A stretch of 64,000 nt of DNA from Anniella stebbinsi. Taxonomy: Eukaryota; Chordata; Lepidosauria; Squamata; Anniellidae. The stretch covers positions 256,998,562-257,062,561 of the forward strand of contig JARDYH010000003.1 of assembly GCA_029215795.1 (NCBI GenBank), given 5' to 3'. The notes under the pieces were generated by a model that saw only the letters and a list, made by a program, of their open reading frames with translations, had not been told where the DNA came from and ran no database searches. The position numbers were made by a program, and so were the translations under genes. Positions 22,457 to 33,029 of this stretch are shown one piece after another (position 1 is the first letter of the stretch; every line of letters begins with the position of its first letter).

Positions 22457-23870
22457 TGAGTGTGGGTGCCTTCGTAGGCTGAATATCTGAGGAGCTTTGA
22501 GGGAAACCAAAAAGGTTTTGACAAGTTTACTAACATTTTCCAGGTGAGTTCAATGGAAAAACCATAGCTTGGCAGGTTTATTTATTTTTAATCAGTCACT
22601 GATGGTTCGCTGGTTAAACTTTTAAAAATAACAAAAATGGCTGTCACGACTCCAAATGGGCACTTAATTATTAATACTCTATCATTAAGACTTTCCTTTC
22701 TTCCCTCTGGGCATTCGGAACTGCCCCAATGCCTCATATAATAACAACAACTACAACGACGATGATGATGATGTACAGTGTTTGAGTGTTCAGAGCACTT
22801 CACATGCATTATCTAATTGTAGTCCTAACAATTGCCCTGCAAGTATTATTATCTGCCATATTGCAGATGGAGGCAACTAGGGCTGACAGTGTGTGGCTTG
22901 CCTAAGGCCACCTAGTTCGTTCAAACTGAAGGTGAGATTTGAACTGAAGAGTTTCTGATTCAGTCTCTTAGCCACTACATTACACAAGCTGACAAAAACA
23001 AAAAATTGTTTACCAGCATAAAAATATAAATTAAAAAATGAGTTGTAGCTATTGGTCTTAGTCCACTGATGGAAGCATTTCTGTCAGCAGAACTGGGAAA
23101 AGGGCAATTCCCCCTCCCGCACAGCACCCTAACTTCCCTCAGAATTTGCTCCAGAAGACTGTGAAACCCTCTTAAGCAGATTTTGGGTGGGATGGCAGGC
23201 TGCAGGAAGGAGAGACGGAAAAGCTCATTGTGCTAGCAGATGTCTACTAGCATTTTTCCAAGGACGCACCCCTAATGCACGAGTATCCCGCCATAGGTTA
23301 AAGCATGAAAATGCAGGATTGGAGGGAAATGCCAATTTTTGGAAGTGCACACTTTTGCAACTGCATATTTTCGAACACAAGCTTGGGAAATTGTGAAAAA
23401 TTCCCTAGAGTTATACTTCTACTTGCATTGGGTGTTGCAAAAGGGAGATGTTCATATGATTTGCAAACAGTAACAAAACTGTCATACCTCCCTACTTAAT
23501 CCATCCTGCAATGAAGACCAGATAATATCTCCATGGCTCCAAGACCTGGGCCGGCTGGTGTCAGGCAAGTCATGAATGATATCATACACCAGAGCTGAGT
23601 CATCCTCCCAATGCCAAGCAACAAGCATTGTTATTAGGATTTGAACTGAGTATCACAGGCAGGAAAAGCAATCTAGTCAGAATATGCGTATTCACTTCTT
23701 CTCTCAGACTAAGACATGGCAACATATGGATATCCTACTTCAGAGTGGCTTTTCGAGTTCTTGAAATTGACCCTGAACACCATAAGATTGCAGTAGCCAT
23801 GTCGAACAGACAAAGGTGAACAGATTTTGACTTATGTAAAATTTGAATCAAATTGGACAGCTCTTTCTTT
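22457..23870. other. Non-coding stretch with a decayed SINE-like scrap
   Basis: No gene. A short GAT run lies at 22757-22772. Positions 22850-22980 (ggcttgcctaaggccaccta gt, aaccgaagagtttctgattc style) resemble an old MIR-like or tRNA-SINE antisense-to-sense body, not assignable with confidence. Confidence 0.35.
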
Positions 23871-23879
23871 GAAGTATTC

Positions 23880-24185
23880 AGAGAAACCCTCGGGGACTCC
23901 AATTCAGTGGTGGGTGGAGCCAAAGGCAAAAGGGATCAAGTCCAAATTACCAAAAATGCCAACACATTTTAGTTTAAGCTCTTACTGCCAGGAACTAAAC
24001 CTTAGGAGAGGTATTTCAGCCTTTGAGAATGGGGGAGGGGGGACACGAAAGTCAAGAAACCACCAGTCCAGCGGTGGTCAGGGGAAGGAGGTGGGGCCTT
24101 CTGGCAAACTCTGCAGGTCTGGATTGAGACTTCAGGTGGAGAGACTTTGGCCCACTGGCCTGAGGTTCAACATGCCTGTCTTAGA
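23880..24185. repeat. Degenerate dispersed repeat (ggttcaacatgcctgtctta type)
   Basis: The end aggttcaacatgcctgtctt and the ggtgggtggagccaaaggca block resemble 49200-49318 (ctcccaccactag, agaggttcaacacccctgtc). The extent was judged by eye. The 138-aa ORF running through it has no recognisable domain. Confidence 0.4.
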
Positions 24186-24250
24186 GGAATCCACATGTGG
24201 AAGCTGTTTCCATGGGTTAACTTCATTTCCTGAGTTTAACTAGTCAATTA

Positions 24251-24470
24251 ATTTATTCATTTATTTGTTATTACATTTATACCCCATCTTTTTTCCTCCT
24301 CCTCTTCCTTTTATCCTCATAACAACAACCCTGTGAGGTAGGTTGGGCTGAGAGTCAGTCACTGGCCCAAAGTCACCCAATGAGCTCCTTGGCCAATTGG
24401 GGCTTGAACCCCAATCAGCCATGGAGTCCAGCACTCCAGCCGCTGCACCACACTGATAGTTTATAAAAGG
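24251..24470 (-). mobile_element. tRNA-derived SINE, antisense
   Basis: It follows the same order as the 22222 copy: tail attacatttataccccatct, body gaggtaggttgggctgagag and ggcccaaagtcacccaatga, then the head region ccgctgcaccacactg. The middle between head and body is shortened. Confidence 0.85.
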
Positions 24471-24479
24471 ATCTACGCA

Positions 24480-25806
24480 GGTGAGCACAGAACAAAATTA
24501 AAGGAAAGAGACCTTTCAGACAGCATTAAAATTAAAAAATGGTAAGATGCAAAGGGAGGATTGCAGGGAAAAGGAAGAGGGTGGAAAACCGTCACTCAGC
24601 TAACTCATGGGTGGGCCAATGCACCCTCTGATGTCCCACCCTGGAGACTCTCGCCTCCATCTGGCCAGTCCCAGCTACCATGTAGGCAAATACATTTGGT
24701 AAAAAGGTGCTCACTCTCAGGGGCAGTCACAGTAAGAGCACGAAGAGGGCTGGGTGGAAAATGGCTCGGATTGAGGAATGAAGTTATAGAAGATTTTGTG
24801 TAATACTGATTCTTTCAACGCCGCCTCTTGTGCACGGAGACACGTAAAGTGTAAATATTAATGCAGATGTGAAGAGTAGGCCTTCGATCTGCCTGGATGC
24901 TGGCATAATGCAGCAAAACCTATTCAGATCTGAGGGTTCCCGGGGAATTCATCTGAGCATTGTGTTGGCAGGGCTGGAAGAGGTGCTCATTCAACATGCA
25001 CGAACTCTTCTGATGCACTGACGCGGACCTTTTCTGGGGAGCGACCTTCCTGCCTGCTCTCCAAGGAACAGAAATGTGTGTAGAAGGCTCAGCGAGCCGA
25101 GCAGAGCCAAGGGAAACCTGCCTGTGTAAAGCCTGATTGAATTATAAGTTTAAAAAAAAATGAGGTTAGTAATCTCAGAATGTTCCCTAAGCGGAATTTC
25201 TCCCTAATCCCCAGCGGCTTTGCTTACAGAAGGATCAAAGCTGGGAAGGTGGGATGTTGCGGGTCAGCAGGAAGCAGCACACAGGGATCGTGAATGCAGA
25301 GCGAGTTTAAATTTGCCACTAGATTGACTCCCTGCTCCCCCTCCCATTGTAAATTCCATTAGCAAGAATGTGTTAGAAAGAAGAGTTCTGAGCACTCCAG
25401 AGTCAGGAAATGGTAACAGTTAACGTTGCACAAGTCAGAGAAACATAGACATACCCTGCAGAACAGACTTTTCAAGTTAAAAAAAAGCCAAGCAAAATAA
25501 GCAAACAAAAAACCTCCTAACCCAACAATTAACCCATCCCCAGCCTTTCCCAACTGATAATGTTCTTTGTTTCAGCAATATTTTAAACCGCTTGAGCGAC
25601 CTCTACTTTTGCACATTTTCCCCCTCCTGTTTCCCTTCCCTTTTTTAATATAAAAAAGAATTGTCTGTTCTTACTGTGCATATAGAACACAGATTTCAGC
25701 AATCTTCTTTCCTTTGATTTTACAGTATAGCGGTAGGAACATTTTATTTTGGTCCCCTTGTTAGATAGAGGTTTCTGTTCTGGAACGAACTAGTGACATT
25801 CACATC
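24480..25806. other. Non-coding stretch without recognised elements
   Basis: I see no gene or repeat of the families listed here. The region around 24830-25260 is comparatively low in repeats and has some CpGs. It could hold regulatory DNA, but no motif is decisive. Confidence 0.4.
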
Positions 25807-26142
25807 ACTTAAAATAGGGTGACCATATGGGAAGGAGGGCAGGGCTCCTGTATCTTTTAACAGTTGCATAGAAAAGGGGATTTCAGCAGGTGTCATTTGT
25901 ATGGATGCAGCACCTGGTGAAATTCCCTCTTCATCACGACAATTAAAGCTGCAGTAGCCCTGTCCTCTTTTGTATTTGGCTACGCTAGTATAGCTCCTGC
26001 AGCTTTAGCTGTTGCGATGAAGAGGGAATTTCACCAGGTTTTCCATATATACAAACGACACCTGCTGAAATTCCCTTTTCTCTCCAACTGTTAAAGATAC
26101 AGGAGCCCTATCCTCCTTTTCACATGGTCACTCTACTTAAAG
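25807..26142. mobile_element. 320-bp four-arm palindromic element, copy with 8-bp duplication (subfamily B)
   Basis: The body is 25815-26134 with left terminus tagggtgacc. Flanking octamers acttaaaa (25807-25814) and acttaaag (26135-26142) match at seven of eight positions. All four arms are recognisable. The central junction is near 25980 (ggctacgctagtatagctcc). It is non-coding. Confidence 0.85.
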
Positions 26143-26374
26143 AGAAGAGCCTTTTTACTATTTTAGTCTCAAACAAATCTTTTCCTGATCCATTTGACTC
26201 TTATCTTACCTGCTGCCTCATTATCGTGAGTCTTCCCAACACCCATTACTTGGTCTCATCCCCACTCCCACCCCTGGCCCACATCTCTGAGTTGCCTGTC
26301 TTTATAGACTAACATGTCACAGCCTATGGATTGCACAAGTATCTGCATCCATTTTGTACCAGTGGGCAATCGGT

Positions 26375-26450
26375 GACCTTATTTATTTATTTACGCTATA
26401 TACCGCTAAATTATCTAACACAGATTCCAGAGCGGCGAACATAGGGATAA
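26375..26450 (-). mobile_element. Antisense non-LTR 3' end fragment
   Basis: The order tatttatttatttacgctat, ataccgctaaattatc, agagcggcgaacatagggat is that of an antisense LINE/SINE tail ending in an (AATA)n-like run. Confidence 0.4.
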
Positions 26451-26744
26451 ACAGAAAAAGAAAGAAGATTTAAAAAGCAAATTAAACTTGTTCAATTTAC
26501 AGACAAAGGAACCAGAAAAAGGAACCATATGCACCACATTTAACCATGACAAGTCATTCAATACAGATGTTCAAACACTTTTGGAACCTCTCTTGATGGT
26601 GAAGGAAACCTAATTCAAAGCGCAAGTTTGGTTAAATTATAGTTGCAATCCTGTTCACAGTTACGTGGGAGTAAGCCCCATTGAAATTTGTGGGGTTTAC
26701 TTCATGCATTGGCCTGCTTCTGTGCATTACAGTTTCCAAAAGAG

Positions 26745-26965
26745 GTTAAAAGGTGGGTGTTTCTGACTCCATCAATGAATATTTACATAAATATGGAGCT
26801 GTCAGTCTAATTAGTGCCTGTGAATATGGAACCAGCAGGTGGTTAGATATTCTGCATTAATTAAACCAGATTAACGACTGTGTTCTTGTGTATGTGCTGT
26901 CAGAGTTAGTCTAATCCTAATTAATCCAGAAGAACGTTGCACATGTTAATTAATAGGATTGGAAG
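26745..26965. other. Unique AT-rich block with TAATTA-type motifs, candidate conserved element
   Basis: Within about 200 bp there are several homeodomain-like cores: gtctaattagtg, gcattaattaaacc, cctaattaatcc and gttaattaatagg. The block lacks any of the repeat signatures seen elsewhere. Dense TAATTA/ATTAAT motifs in unique sequence are common in deeply conserved vertebrate enhancers, but this is only a composition-based suspicion. Confidence 0.25.
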
Positions 26966-27249
26966 AATGCTCCCCCAAGCACATATTGGAGATGGCAGAG
27001 AGAGGAGGGGAGAATTTCACCCTTTTTACCATGTCTTAATTACCTTGATTGTTTATATAAATTATTACAGTGGGTTATTCATTTGTTTATGGTGCAAAAT
27101 TCACATAAAGTTTGGCAATTCTCAGATGATAAATTATTGGGTCTGAGAGAAAATTTCAAATTCCCAGTCTCCCCCACCACCACCCCATCCACAGCCCCAA
27201 CACTTTTGCAATAGTGAGGAGAAAACCAATGCTGACATTCCTAGACATT

Positions 27250-27325
27250 TGGTCAACCGCCCAGAGAGCTTCGGCTATTGGGCGGTATAAAAATGCAGTA
27301 AATAAAGAAATAAACAATAGACCTC
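27250..27325 (+). mobile_element. Non-LTR element 3' end, sense
   Basis: The text aaccgcccagagagcttcgg ctattgggcggtataaaaat followed by an aataaagaaataaac tail is the sense form of the 37670-37740 antisense end. The GGGCGGTATAAAAAT motif with an A-rich tail is typical of reptile LINE/SINE 3' termini. Confidence 0.65.
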
Positions 27326-27329
27326 AGCA

Positions 27330-28840
27330 CCCCATTTTAGGGTCCCAACTAACCAGATCCTTGACCTTTTACTATCCCTTGTTTCTGCCTTACATTGCCA
27401 GCATTACAAAAATAAAAAATAAAACCTGCCTGGCTCTAAAGTATGCAGCTACCACAGGAGGACACAACCTAAGTTTAAATGAGATAATGGAGATTCCTGT
27501 GTCTTTAATACTCGGGAGGGGACAAATATAAATTTGCATGCCTCTCTATGACATAAGGTATACACATGAGCAGTGGCTGGATTTCCTTTCTTCCCGCTTT
27601 CCCTGTAGGAGATCCGGCACTGAGAGGCAAAATAGGGGCTTTTAAGCCCTAAACAGAGGGACTCCATTTATCAACTATGCAGACATCGCTTTGAGTTATT
27701 AGCACCTGAACCATCCATTTTTCATGTACACCAGAGAAATGAGGCAGCCTAAGGCTGACGTACTGCAGAAAGCAGGCCTTCCTTGTAATCTAGACTCACC
27801 TGTTTCCCTCTCTATACAAGCAGCAGCTGCCCTCCTTTTGTGAGTGCTTGTGAGTACCTCGAGTGCTTTTAAAAAAAATAACAAAAAAAAAATCAGAGGG
27901 GTACAGTCAGGACAGATGTCAACAAGCCAAGGTGCATTACTAGTGCATGTTGAGCTGCCACCAGTTATAATGAGTTAAATAGGAGTTTTTATTAGCTCAT
28001 TTTTCATTGTCGACTTGTTCGTCCCACCTCCATTGATAATTGATGAGGTGTTGAACGACGCCTTGCCTTTTGCAAGCCGCTTGCCTTTTCAGGTTCTGCA
28101 TTTAGTATTGCTTTTTTTAAAATCCCCCATCACTGTTGTAATTATCTTACTTGTAGAATATCTTACTTTGCAGTCACTTTACACAGGGAAGAGAAGTAAT
28201 TTGGTGAGAAAGCCAAGTTTGCGTGAACGTTTACTATGCAAATATATACATATTGACTTCCGTTGTAATTATTCCTGGGTGGACATAGGTTCCCAGTTTT
28301 TGTCGCAATAGTTTCGCACGCTTCTGCAAACCGGAACAGACATTAAAAAGCACAACATCCAACCCTGGTGCTCTTGGGAGGAAAAAATCCAGGGGGGCGG
28401 GGGGGAAGACACAAAAACCACAGCTAGGCAATACCTTTATTAAGATTGACCAAAATGCAATAAAACATTGTGCAGGCTTTTAAGTTCTCCAGAACATCTC
28501 ATCAGGCTGGGTGGCTTAAGAAGCAGAGGATGAGAAAAGAAACGGAAACATTCAAAAATTAGGACAGCTCTTGGGGCCATGAGATCTGTACTATAAACTC
28601 CATTTCAAAATTGTGTTGCAGACTGAATAAGTCACTGGTGGGTACTGCAGGTATCAGGTAACACCTAGAATTCTGGGGAAACAATAAGTGGGAAACCAAA
28701 TGATAACTGAAAACATAAAAACATTTTTATAACTGGAGAGTACATTATTGTACCCTTACCATGTGTTGGCAGCCCGACCCAAAAAGGTTGATTTTAAGTC
28801 ATAGAGACCATCTAATCCTCTGAACAAAAGCTGTTTATGA
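27330..28840. other. Non-coding stretch with one doubtful repeat scrap
   Basis: No gene. At 28424-28510 the words caatacctttattaagattg and ttctccagaacatctcatca resemble a retroelement end common in reptile genomes, of uncertain class. The 27900-28320 part lacks repeats and is AT-rich. Confidence 0.35.
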
Positions 28841-28849
28841 GCATCATCA

Positions 28850-29185
28850 GACAAGTGTTTTATTGCACACTTGTTACTCTGCACTTGCAGATGTTCATGA
28901 GTCCTTTTGACGATGATGTCCACCTCCCATGCATCTCCCACTCCTTGCCTTTTTTCTGTCACAAAATAGATCCCTTTAAATCCATTTTTTTTAAAAAAAA
29001 ACACGACATGTGCCACCATTTCTAGCTGTGTGCAGGAAAAGCAGTGCGGTAAAAATGCCCACTGAATGGGCCACGTGGTCATTGTTTACTTCCTCTTTCT
29101 TCCCCTGAGTGAAAAAAGAGGAAGTATCCTGGGACAGAAGCAGGGGTGGGGGGAAGCGACGGTAAGGAAACACAATTTCCCCCCC
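28850..29185. repeat. Dispersed 330-bp repeat, copy 2
   Basis: It is the counterpart of 6486-6817. Matching landmarks in order are gacaagtgttttattgcac, tgtcacaaaatagatcc, tagctgtgtgcaggaaaagc, gtttacttcctctttcttcc, aaaaaagaggaagtatcc, and a terminal C-rich run near 29179. Upstream to 28757 there may be more of the element, but there is nothing in copy 1 to compare. Confidence 0.65.
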
Positions 29186-29439
29186 GGCTCTGGACGTGAG
29201 GCTCTACACATTTTAAGCTAACAACAATGAAAACAATTGACGGGGGATGAGCATTCTTCTTGCAGGTACTCTTCCTCTAGAAAGAAAGCCAAGTTCCTTG
29301 ACCTTTACTAGTCCAATTAAATGGCTGAGGTCCACTTTATCTTCTTCCAGTTAGTTCCAAATGTGAATATTTCCTCCATACTTAGGAACGAAAATGGTTA
29401 GCTTAAGTCCGCATGCATGGGAATGTAGATGCTACCAAG

Positions 29440-29787
29440 TCAATAAGAGGACAAAAGAAGACACCAGTTTGCATAAGAGTTACCAATTTATATGCACAGA
29501 TACACACTAGGAATTATAATTTAAATAGAAGTACAGTACAACTCACCTTCGTTGGGAAAATCGTAATCAGGTGACCTTTGTGCTTACTCAGTCTGCTGCC
29601 CAGGTGCTAACTGCCAATGGGAAACTTTAATGTTCCAGCTCTTTCTTCTGATTATTCTTTATCTTTAAACTGGACCTGGACCGAACAGCCCTTCAAAATG
29701 CAGAGATCTACAAGTAGAGGACAGTCACCTAGCAGCCCTTCAAATAGAAGACTGTACTCTGTAAAGTAGGACATCTGGCCACCCTAA
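29440..29787 (-). mobile_element. DNA element of the ggtggccatgtgtcctactt family, antisense
   Basis: On the plus strand it ends gtaaagtaggacatctggcc accct, the reverse complement of the left terminus at 13018 and 38118. Inside, cagtctgctgcccaggtgct and caggtgacctttgtgctta match in order the inverted interior of the 13-kb and 39-kb copies. It is probably a MITE; termini suggest an AGGGTGGCCA-type TIR, but the left boundary is uncertain. Confidence 0.6.
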
Positions 29788-29799
29788 GAGCAGGCATCA

Positions 29800-30324
29800 A
29801 GGTCAAACTATACGTTACTTTAAAGATGTAGTTAGCAGTTACATCTTTTTCTTGTTTTTGCACTCAAAAGTAGCTCATGTAGCATGAGGGCTAGAGGGGC
29901 TTAGGGATTCGGATTGAGGGCCTACGTTGCCAAAAAGTGACCCAGTTGTTTCAAAGCAATGCGTAGTTTCACCCTCGAGTCTGCAGCTATCAAGAACTAT
30001 TTACCAGGGCTGTATTCTAACTGTAAACTAGATGGTGAGGAGTGAAAGTGGGGGGAGGAGAGGGAAGGAAAATGCCAGCCAGATCTATCCGTAATTTCTA
30101 GAATCCTGTTTAGTCATGCTGTTAAAAGGGCTGCTATGGAAAAGAGGAGATGGTGGGAGGGGTGTGTTTCTACAGCTGCCCAAAATCTTGCTCTTGGCCA
30201 TATTTTAGAAATTCTGCCCCAGTCTGACCTTCTGCATAGCATAGCAACAGTCACAGTAATTCTCCCAGCAGTTCCTGCAAGGGAAGGTTTGGCTGGATGT
30301 TTTGTAGCTTGCGCTTTTGCCAAG

Positions 30325-30365
<41 letters not shown>

Positions 30366-31980
30366 AAAAGAGCAACTTTTGAAGCTAATGTGGAAGAGAT
30401 AAGAAAATAAATTCATGTTCTGGAGTTCTCCCTCCTACAAGTTTGTTTAGCTTGTACCGTATACAGAATTGGACCAGCAGTTTAAAAAAGTGTGCAGTAC
30501 TATAGAATAGATCTCATTTGAACTGGGACTGTCCAGAAGTATTTAAACTCACTTGTTTGTCCCAAAAAGCTTCCTTATTTTATTTTATTTATCCAAACTT
30601 AAGATTCTGAATATTTTGAAAGAATTCCCTTCCCACCAGCCATTTGAAAACATGGGATTGTATCCAATTATGAAATTCCAGTGATGGAACCAGCAGATGT
30701 CCACCAGTATGATGTTAGATGTAACCCATGGTCTTATAGAGTTGTGTTGGCAGCTAACATGTTTTCAGCCGGGTCAATGCTAAGCCTTTCCCGATGATCT
30801 TTCAGTGTTTCGACATTCTAAGTTAGCCTTTAGCATCATTTCCAGAAATCCCTTTTTAAAGTGTCAATAGGATTTTATCCTGAAGGCCAGACCTTCCCTT
30901 GGGATTGTATACAGTACACTGTGGTTGCTATTCAGATTCCAAGATAAACTCTCAGGATCTGGTGGATGGGATTGGAGTAGTAGCTGTTATGGATTAACTA
31001 ATGCAATATAAAATGTGAGCATATTTTCCAATGTGAATATAAAATATGAGACACAGACACCTGAAATAATAAGGAAGGGTGTTCCCCCCCCCTCCTGAAT
31101 CTCTTAGAAGAAAATTTATTTGTCAGGCACTACTTAGCTCTCTGGGTGTCCAGCAATCTCTAACTCAAAGCATCCCAATGTCAGGGCAGCATGCATACAT
31201 TAAACCTTTTTTCCATCCTTTGAGGACATGCTCACTCTCACTTAAAGGAGATCACACACCCTTGTAGAGGTAGGTTCAGCCTAAAGATGTCAGGGAATGA
31301 TAAATGAGCAGCCTTTTTCAAGGAACCAAAACTGATTTTTGCTGTTTTCCAATGACTTCAGTTAGCATTAAACAAATGTGCTGCTGTCTTGTAGAGCATG
31401 GAACCTTGGGTCTATATTATGTGAAGGAATATTATTATATTATTACTATCTCTCTGATACAACATGACAGGGGTTTTGTTTAACCTGACTTGTTTGGAGT
31501 GTTGTCGATGTGTCAGTCCCTGGAATTCAAAGGTGGTGCACATATTAAGTTAATGCCTTAGCTGCATTAAGTCAGTTCAGAACAGATGACTGCATTGTGT
31601 AGGTTTGCATGAAACTAAGTGTGGGCTACCTGCAGCTGACATGTACCTGCTTCATTCTTATCTGTGATTCATGGACTCTTCCAGAATCCTAGAAATTGGA
31701 CATTTCAGTTTTGAAACTCATGTTACTAGTCCTCGGTTTGAAAGTGTGATTGCAAATTACAGAAGCTTTGGTAATGAGATTACAATTATAAAGAACGAGC
31801 ACAATCCTATGGGTTGCACTTCCGATAGACAGACAGACATGAAAATTACTTTATTCGCCATTAAGAGTAAATGGCCTATAGAAATGTTATACAATTTCTG
31901 CAATTAAATTCAATGTATAGATTGGCTGTATAGTTCATATTTAGAGCTGTGCAAATTTAGGTGGGAAATTTGAATTTATA
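29800..31980. other. Non-coding stretch without recognised elements
   Basis: I see no gene and no assignable mobile element apart from the AT microsatellite at 30327-30362. Confidence 0.4.
30327..30362. repeat. (AT)n microsatellite
   Basis: About seventeen uninterrupted AT units, able to form a cruciform. It encodes the IYIYIY peptide seen in both directions. Confidence 0.95.
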
Positions 31981-31984
31981 ATCT

Positions 31985-32010
31985 ATGTGTGTGTGTGTGT
32001 TTGTGTGTGT
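31985..32010. repeat. (GT)n microsatellite
   Basis: About twelve GT units with one TTG interruption, directly before the half-copy at 32024. Confidence 0.9.
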
Positions 32011-32023
32011 ATAAATATCATAT

Positions 32024-32188
32024 ATGGTGACCACATGGAAAGGAGGACAGGGTTCCTGTATCTTTAGCAGTTGTATTGAAAAGGGAATTTCAGCAGGCGT
32101 CATTTGTATGCATACATCACCTGATGAAATTCCATCTTTGTCACAACAATTAAAGCTGCAGGAGCCCTACCTTTTGACCAGATACAAA
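32024..32188. mobile_element. Half-size (monomer) copy of the 320-bp palindromic family
   Basis: It starts atggtgaccacatgg and ends gaccagatacaaat. It consists only of the left 165-bp unit: arm ggttcctgtatctttagcag and counter-arm caattaaagctgcaggagcc. In dimeric copies the second unit would begin here, but the sequence turns into unrelated AT-rich DNA. It may be an original monomer or a deleted dimer. Confidence 0.8.
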
Positions 32189-32189
32189 T

Positions 32190-32528
32190 ATACTAAAATG
32201 GGAATGTGTAGGTGCTCACAAATACGGTTTTAATTTTAAAGCAAGCCAGGATAGAAGATGAAAGATTTGGACATTGTTGTTCACAGTTCAAAAATAAAAC
32301 AGAAGGAGATAATATTTGAATTACTTAAATTATTAACACAAAGAGAACATTATTTAAATGTTTTAATAAATCCATATACAACTTTGCAAAGAAATCTTAA
32401 ATGAATTAATTAAATAGGTAACTAATAGTGGTGTTTTAATGAATTTTTCAGCTCATACTGTAGCTTGTTAAACAGCGCTGGAGTGTGATGTCTTATCTTT
32501 CGACAGCGTTAGAAATGAACTTGTCTGT
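32190..32528. other. AT-rich non-coding stretch
   Basis: I see nothing assignable between the half-copy and the GC-rich element. Confidence 0.4.
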
Positions 32529-33020
32529 GGCCCTGTCTACACCATCCATTTATCCCGGGGTCAGCTCAAGGTTGTCCCTGTGCATTCAAATGATGCACAG
32601 GGAATCCCGGAGTCAACCAGGGACAACCTCTCACTTTCCCCGTGATAACTGCAACCGCGGTTTTCCCTTTTTTTTCTCACGGACCTGGGACAGCTCCGAG
32701 GACTGCAGGCGGTGTGGGCTAGATCCTGGGTCCTACCTCCTCCCCGCAAGTAGCGGGGCCTCAGGAAATGGGCACGGAGCTATCCAGGGGGGGCTCTTGG
32801 GGAGTTGGGGCACCAATTTTCCCAGGTTTTTTTTGTTTTGTTTTTTTAAATGGTGCTGGATCGCGCCAGCACAATTGTGCAACAACTTCTCTTAATAAAT
32901 AAAACACTGCTCCAGAACGTCCCTCTTTCCTTCTGGGACGTCATGGTGGTGTGTGTACGCTGGGGGACAACCCCGGAAGCAGGAAAGCCCGGGATCTTCC
33001 TACCCTGTCCCAGAAAGCCA
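32529..33020. mobile_element. GC-rich palindromic DNA element, probable
   Basis: It opens ggccctgtctacaccatcca. It carries an inverted pair around tgcattcaaatgatgcacag (ggttgtccctgtgcat and atgcacagggaatcccgg, then accagggacaacc). A related block, inverted, is at 42610-42797 with ctccctgtgcatcatttgg and ctggtgtggaaaggacc. The region is CpG-rich against AT-rich flanks. The right boundary (near ctgtcccagaaagccag) is uncertain and no transposase is encoded. Confidence 0.5.
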
Positions 33021-33029
33021 GTAGGTGAA

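Noticed and set aside
28424..28510. Firm class assignment for the caatacctttattaag fragment
   Set aside because: The wording is familiar from reptile repeats, but I cannot decide among retroelement classes from this short piece.
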